A stretch of DNA of 64,000 nt from Viscum album (taxonomy: Eukaryota; Streptophyta; Magnoliopsida; Santalales; Viscaceae): assembly GCA_963277665.1 (NCBI GenBank), contig OY728128.1, forward strand, positions 1,867,018,988-1,867,082,987. Direction: 5' to 3'. Below are positions 61,301 to 64,000 of this stretch, one piece after another; positions within the stretch are counted from its first letter, which is position 1; the number at the start of each line of letters is the position of its first letter. The notes under the pieces are model-generated. The model did no database searches, was not told where the DNA came from, and saw only the letters and a list, made by a program, of their open reading frames with translations. A program made the translations under genes and the position numbers.

Positions 61301-62880
61301 TTGAACCTCAGTCGACTTTGCCCACACTTGGGGTCCCTTTATGTTGATTTTGGATTATCCCTCTCGGTTCATGTCATTGTAAACCAGTGATCAATCTTGT
61401 TATTTTATCATGGTAAATTCCATTCATTATAACACACTTTACCACTTTCCTACATGAATTATCTTTAGTTGTTTTATGTTATGATCTTATCTTATATTTA
61501 TTACATGATCTAATGATATAACATCTTATTGATGAATGAATCAAAAACTATTTTTGGATACTTACAATCCCATTAGATTTTATACCTAGACCATTGATGA
61601 AGTTATCTCTTCCATGGTATTTCTAATAAAGTCTTTCCATTTTGGTGTGGTTTCATTATTATATTTTCATCTTATAATTATTATGTGATGTAATGAGTAT
61701 GTTTATAGGGATTGTTGACATGAAATGTCACTTGGGAATTAATTAATAATAAAAAAACATATTGAAATTTTGGTAAGAAGTACATATGATAGAGGACTTA
61801 TAGATATGTTTATTCAGAATGATTATGTAGAATTAAGGTAAAATATTTGAGAATTATTCTTGATATGATTGGTATGTGGATGTGTGTTTTCTATATTATT
61901 CATTATTGACATGACATGGTCGTGAACTGCCTTATTGTAGCATTGAGTGTAACATGTGTAGCTTCATCTTATCAAAAATTGAAATAATAGGTTAATCACT
62001 GTGGGATTATAACTCCCTTATAAGGGTAGTGTGAATGATGTGATGTATTACCTCATAGTTTTGATATTGGTTCAAGATGTGATGTATTGGCTTTCCCCAG
62101 TGTTATTAGATTTTGTAGATGTATAATGTGTGGATTTACCCAGACCTATGAATTGGGTCAACATGAGTATTTATCAATAATGTAGAAAATTATATCCCTT
62201 TAATGGGGATATTTATATATTATTCATAGGTATGGTATATCAAACCAATGTCACAAATTCCCTCAAGCATAGATCCAAACAGGGTGAGTAAATCTCCAAG
62301 GAACCAACATTTGTATGCATATATATGATTAGTTTGTTTTACTTATTCCTTGATTATTATAGTGGAATGTTTTTTTGTATATTTTGAACTTATGAGAAGG
62401 ACCATTTTTGATGTATTATTTTGTTTTAAAGTCAGAACACACACAAGAATCTCAGTGTGCTTGTATACATTATGATCGGGGAACCAATTAATGGAAAGAG
62501 GCCTATGGTGGGTAATTGAGAAATCGAACCATCATAGTGTGAGGAAATATAGTGGTGAATTCTTGGTCTTATATGTTTTTTCATATGTTAAGCTTTTTTC
62601 TTTCCACACATTAATACACTGACCTTCTTCATTTGGGGATTCTTTATTTTTTTTGGATATTATTATTTTTGTGTCTTATTGTTATATCATGGATGAGTAC
62701 TCTCATTTTCTTATTAATTCACTTATTATTATAATTTTGTTTTTTTACTTTACATATATTCAATTTATAGTTTTCTATTAAAAAGAGCATAGTGTCACCA
62801 TAATTTATCTAAGGCCATCATAACTAGTTGGAAACCTATTTAATATGAGGATACATGCATGAGGTTATGTGGAACTTAAA
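61300..62880 (+). repeat. Second copy of the element X LTR
   Basis: Aligns with about 47,800-49,400 in the same orientation at an offset of about 13.5 kb. The similarity seems to run a little past the primer-site position (49,356 and about 62,834: GTTGGTATCC against GTTGGAAACC, then similar text to TTATGTGGAA), so this may be a 5' LTR of a second X copy and not the 3' LTR of the first. Confidence 0.55.
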
Positions 62881-64000
62881 ACTAAACCTAATGATTCGTG
62901 TCAAGGATTTATAACCATGCTCAGAGAAGTTATGATTTAAATCTTGTAGTGGTTTCCATATGAAAACCTAGGTTTTTATGATATGAGTTTCCTTGTAATG
63001 AATTTTAATTTTATGAAATTATAATTTTACCCATTCAAATTTAAGTCCAAAATGCATTTCTCATTCCTCCTATTTACATGATTCACTCCAAGGGATATAT
63101 AAGGTTGGAACTCTCCTGTTATCCTTTCGATTCCTAACCATTTACATTGATTTGAAGTCAATCCTTTGGGATTCAGTTTCATTTTTCTTCCACCTCACAT
63201 ATTTTCTTGTTTCTCCTATCTCTTCCATCCATATGATGGTATTAGTGACATGGAGACTTCTTTCACACAATTTTAACGTTATGGATTTCTATTGGGGGTT
63301 CTTATTGGATTTTTAGTTTCCTTGTATTTTTTGAAGCAGAATGAGATCCTATTTTGTGAAAATGATAATCTTAGTTTGTAGTTTGCATAAATAACATTAT
63401 TTGTCACACCATTAAATGCTTGGGTTTTACATGACTATTTTTTTAAAATATTCTTTAATTTTAAACTAGTGTTCATTATTATATAAGTGTTTACATTTTT
63501 ATAGGATCATGGCCCAATTTTAAAGGTGTTTTCAATGGATTTAAACTCTTATATTTTTCTTTCATATGAGTATGATTTCTACATGATTGATTGAATATTT
63601 AGGCATATTTTATTAAATTTAGTGGATTTTTAGATTATGTAATGTTTTAAAAATGATCTATTATGGATTGAATAATGGGTTTGAGGAATGTTTTGAATGT
63701 TTTTCTATTTTTAATGTTTTTTAATAAGATAAAATTTTAAATTATTACATAATTTAAGTGTGATTCATGTTTATGATTTTACATTATATTTTTTCATGAG
63801 AATTTTCCAAATTATATTTTTTTGGGGTAGGAAACTTCTATAATATGGTGTATTTTTTAAAGTTTTTATTTAAAAAACATTATGTTAATATAGTTTATAG
63901 ATTTAAATTTAAATTTTCATTTCATATTGTGATTCAAAGACAGATTTGGTACCTTATAAATGAGGTTCATGTGTAACTTTTGTTTCTGAAATGATTTCGA
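62881..64000. other. Unassigned AT-rich DNA, possible promoter near 63,096
   Basis: TATATAAGG at 63096-63104 follows a C/T-rich stretch and precedes a pyrimidine-rich leader, as in the LTR promoters of A and B. No LTR ends could be found, so it is only a candidate. The rest shows nothing recognisable. Confidence 0.35.

Noticed and set aside
1..64000. Any intact host protein-coding gene
   Set aside because: Every recognisable protein motif belongs to a retrotransposon, and all frames are broken; remaining frames over 60 codons lack domain patterns or fall in LTRs.

Overview
The window is AT-rich plant nuclear DNA made almost entirely of decayed LTR retrotransposons inserted into one another. 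The evidence for a plant is: Tekay/Del-type chromovirus gag-pol with a chromodomain remnant, SIRE/Maximus-type Ty1/copia pol, a Tat-type Ty3 element with an antisense plant-mobile-domain gene, and initiator-Met-tRNA primer sites. I found no intact host gene, no conventional tRNA or rRNA gene and no CRISPR array. Nearly all long open frames are chance frames or fragments of dead transposon proteins. The species cannot be named; a large angiosperm genome fits best.

Layout, left to right. 1-9024: non-autonomous element A (+), with LTRs of about 4.78 kb (the 5' one cut by the window edge) and only 2.15 kb between them. It sits in the last visible exon of an antisense gene belonging to a Tat-like Ty3 element (+, 9025-16440, whose 3' LTR is 13938-16440). 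That Tat element sits in the reverse transcriptase of a Ty1/copia element Z (-), whose pol resumes at 16441. Z is split again by a nearly full-length Tekay/Del chromovirus (-, 18238-28138) and continues at 28139 to its primer site at 30733 and its 5' LTR from 30747. In or just beyond that LTR lies element B (+, 32260-43485), a relative of A with two 4.79-kb LTRs, a 1.65-kb interior and a perfect 5-bp target duplication. 43491-47427 is unassigned AT-rich DNA. 47428-50823 is the LTR, primer site and gag start of a further Ty3-like element X (+), interrupted by copia element Y (-, about 50824-60626). After Y comes a second diverged copy of the X LTR (about 60.9-62.9 kb) and unassigned DNA to the end.

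The most interesting content is non-coding. The LTRs of A and B carry, downstream of a TATA box, long hairpins that present the self-complementary loop CGTACGTACG, three in tandem in A and one in B. This resembles the kissing-loop design of retroviral dimer-initiation sites. B's LTR also has about 195-bp tandem repeats, each with a pair of small hairpins, one showing compensatory changes. The short interiors of A and B both keep an antisense tRNA-like sequence of about 80 nt at the same place. Together these suggest cis-acting RNA parasites that depend on proteins from other elements; this last point is inference.
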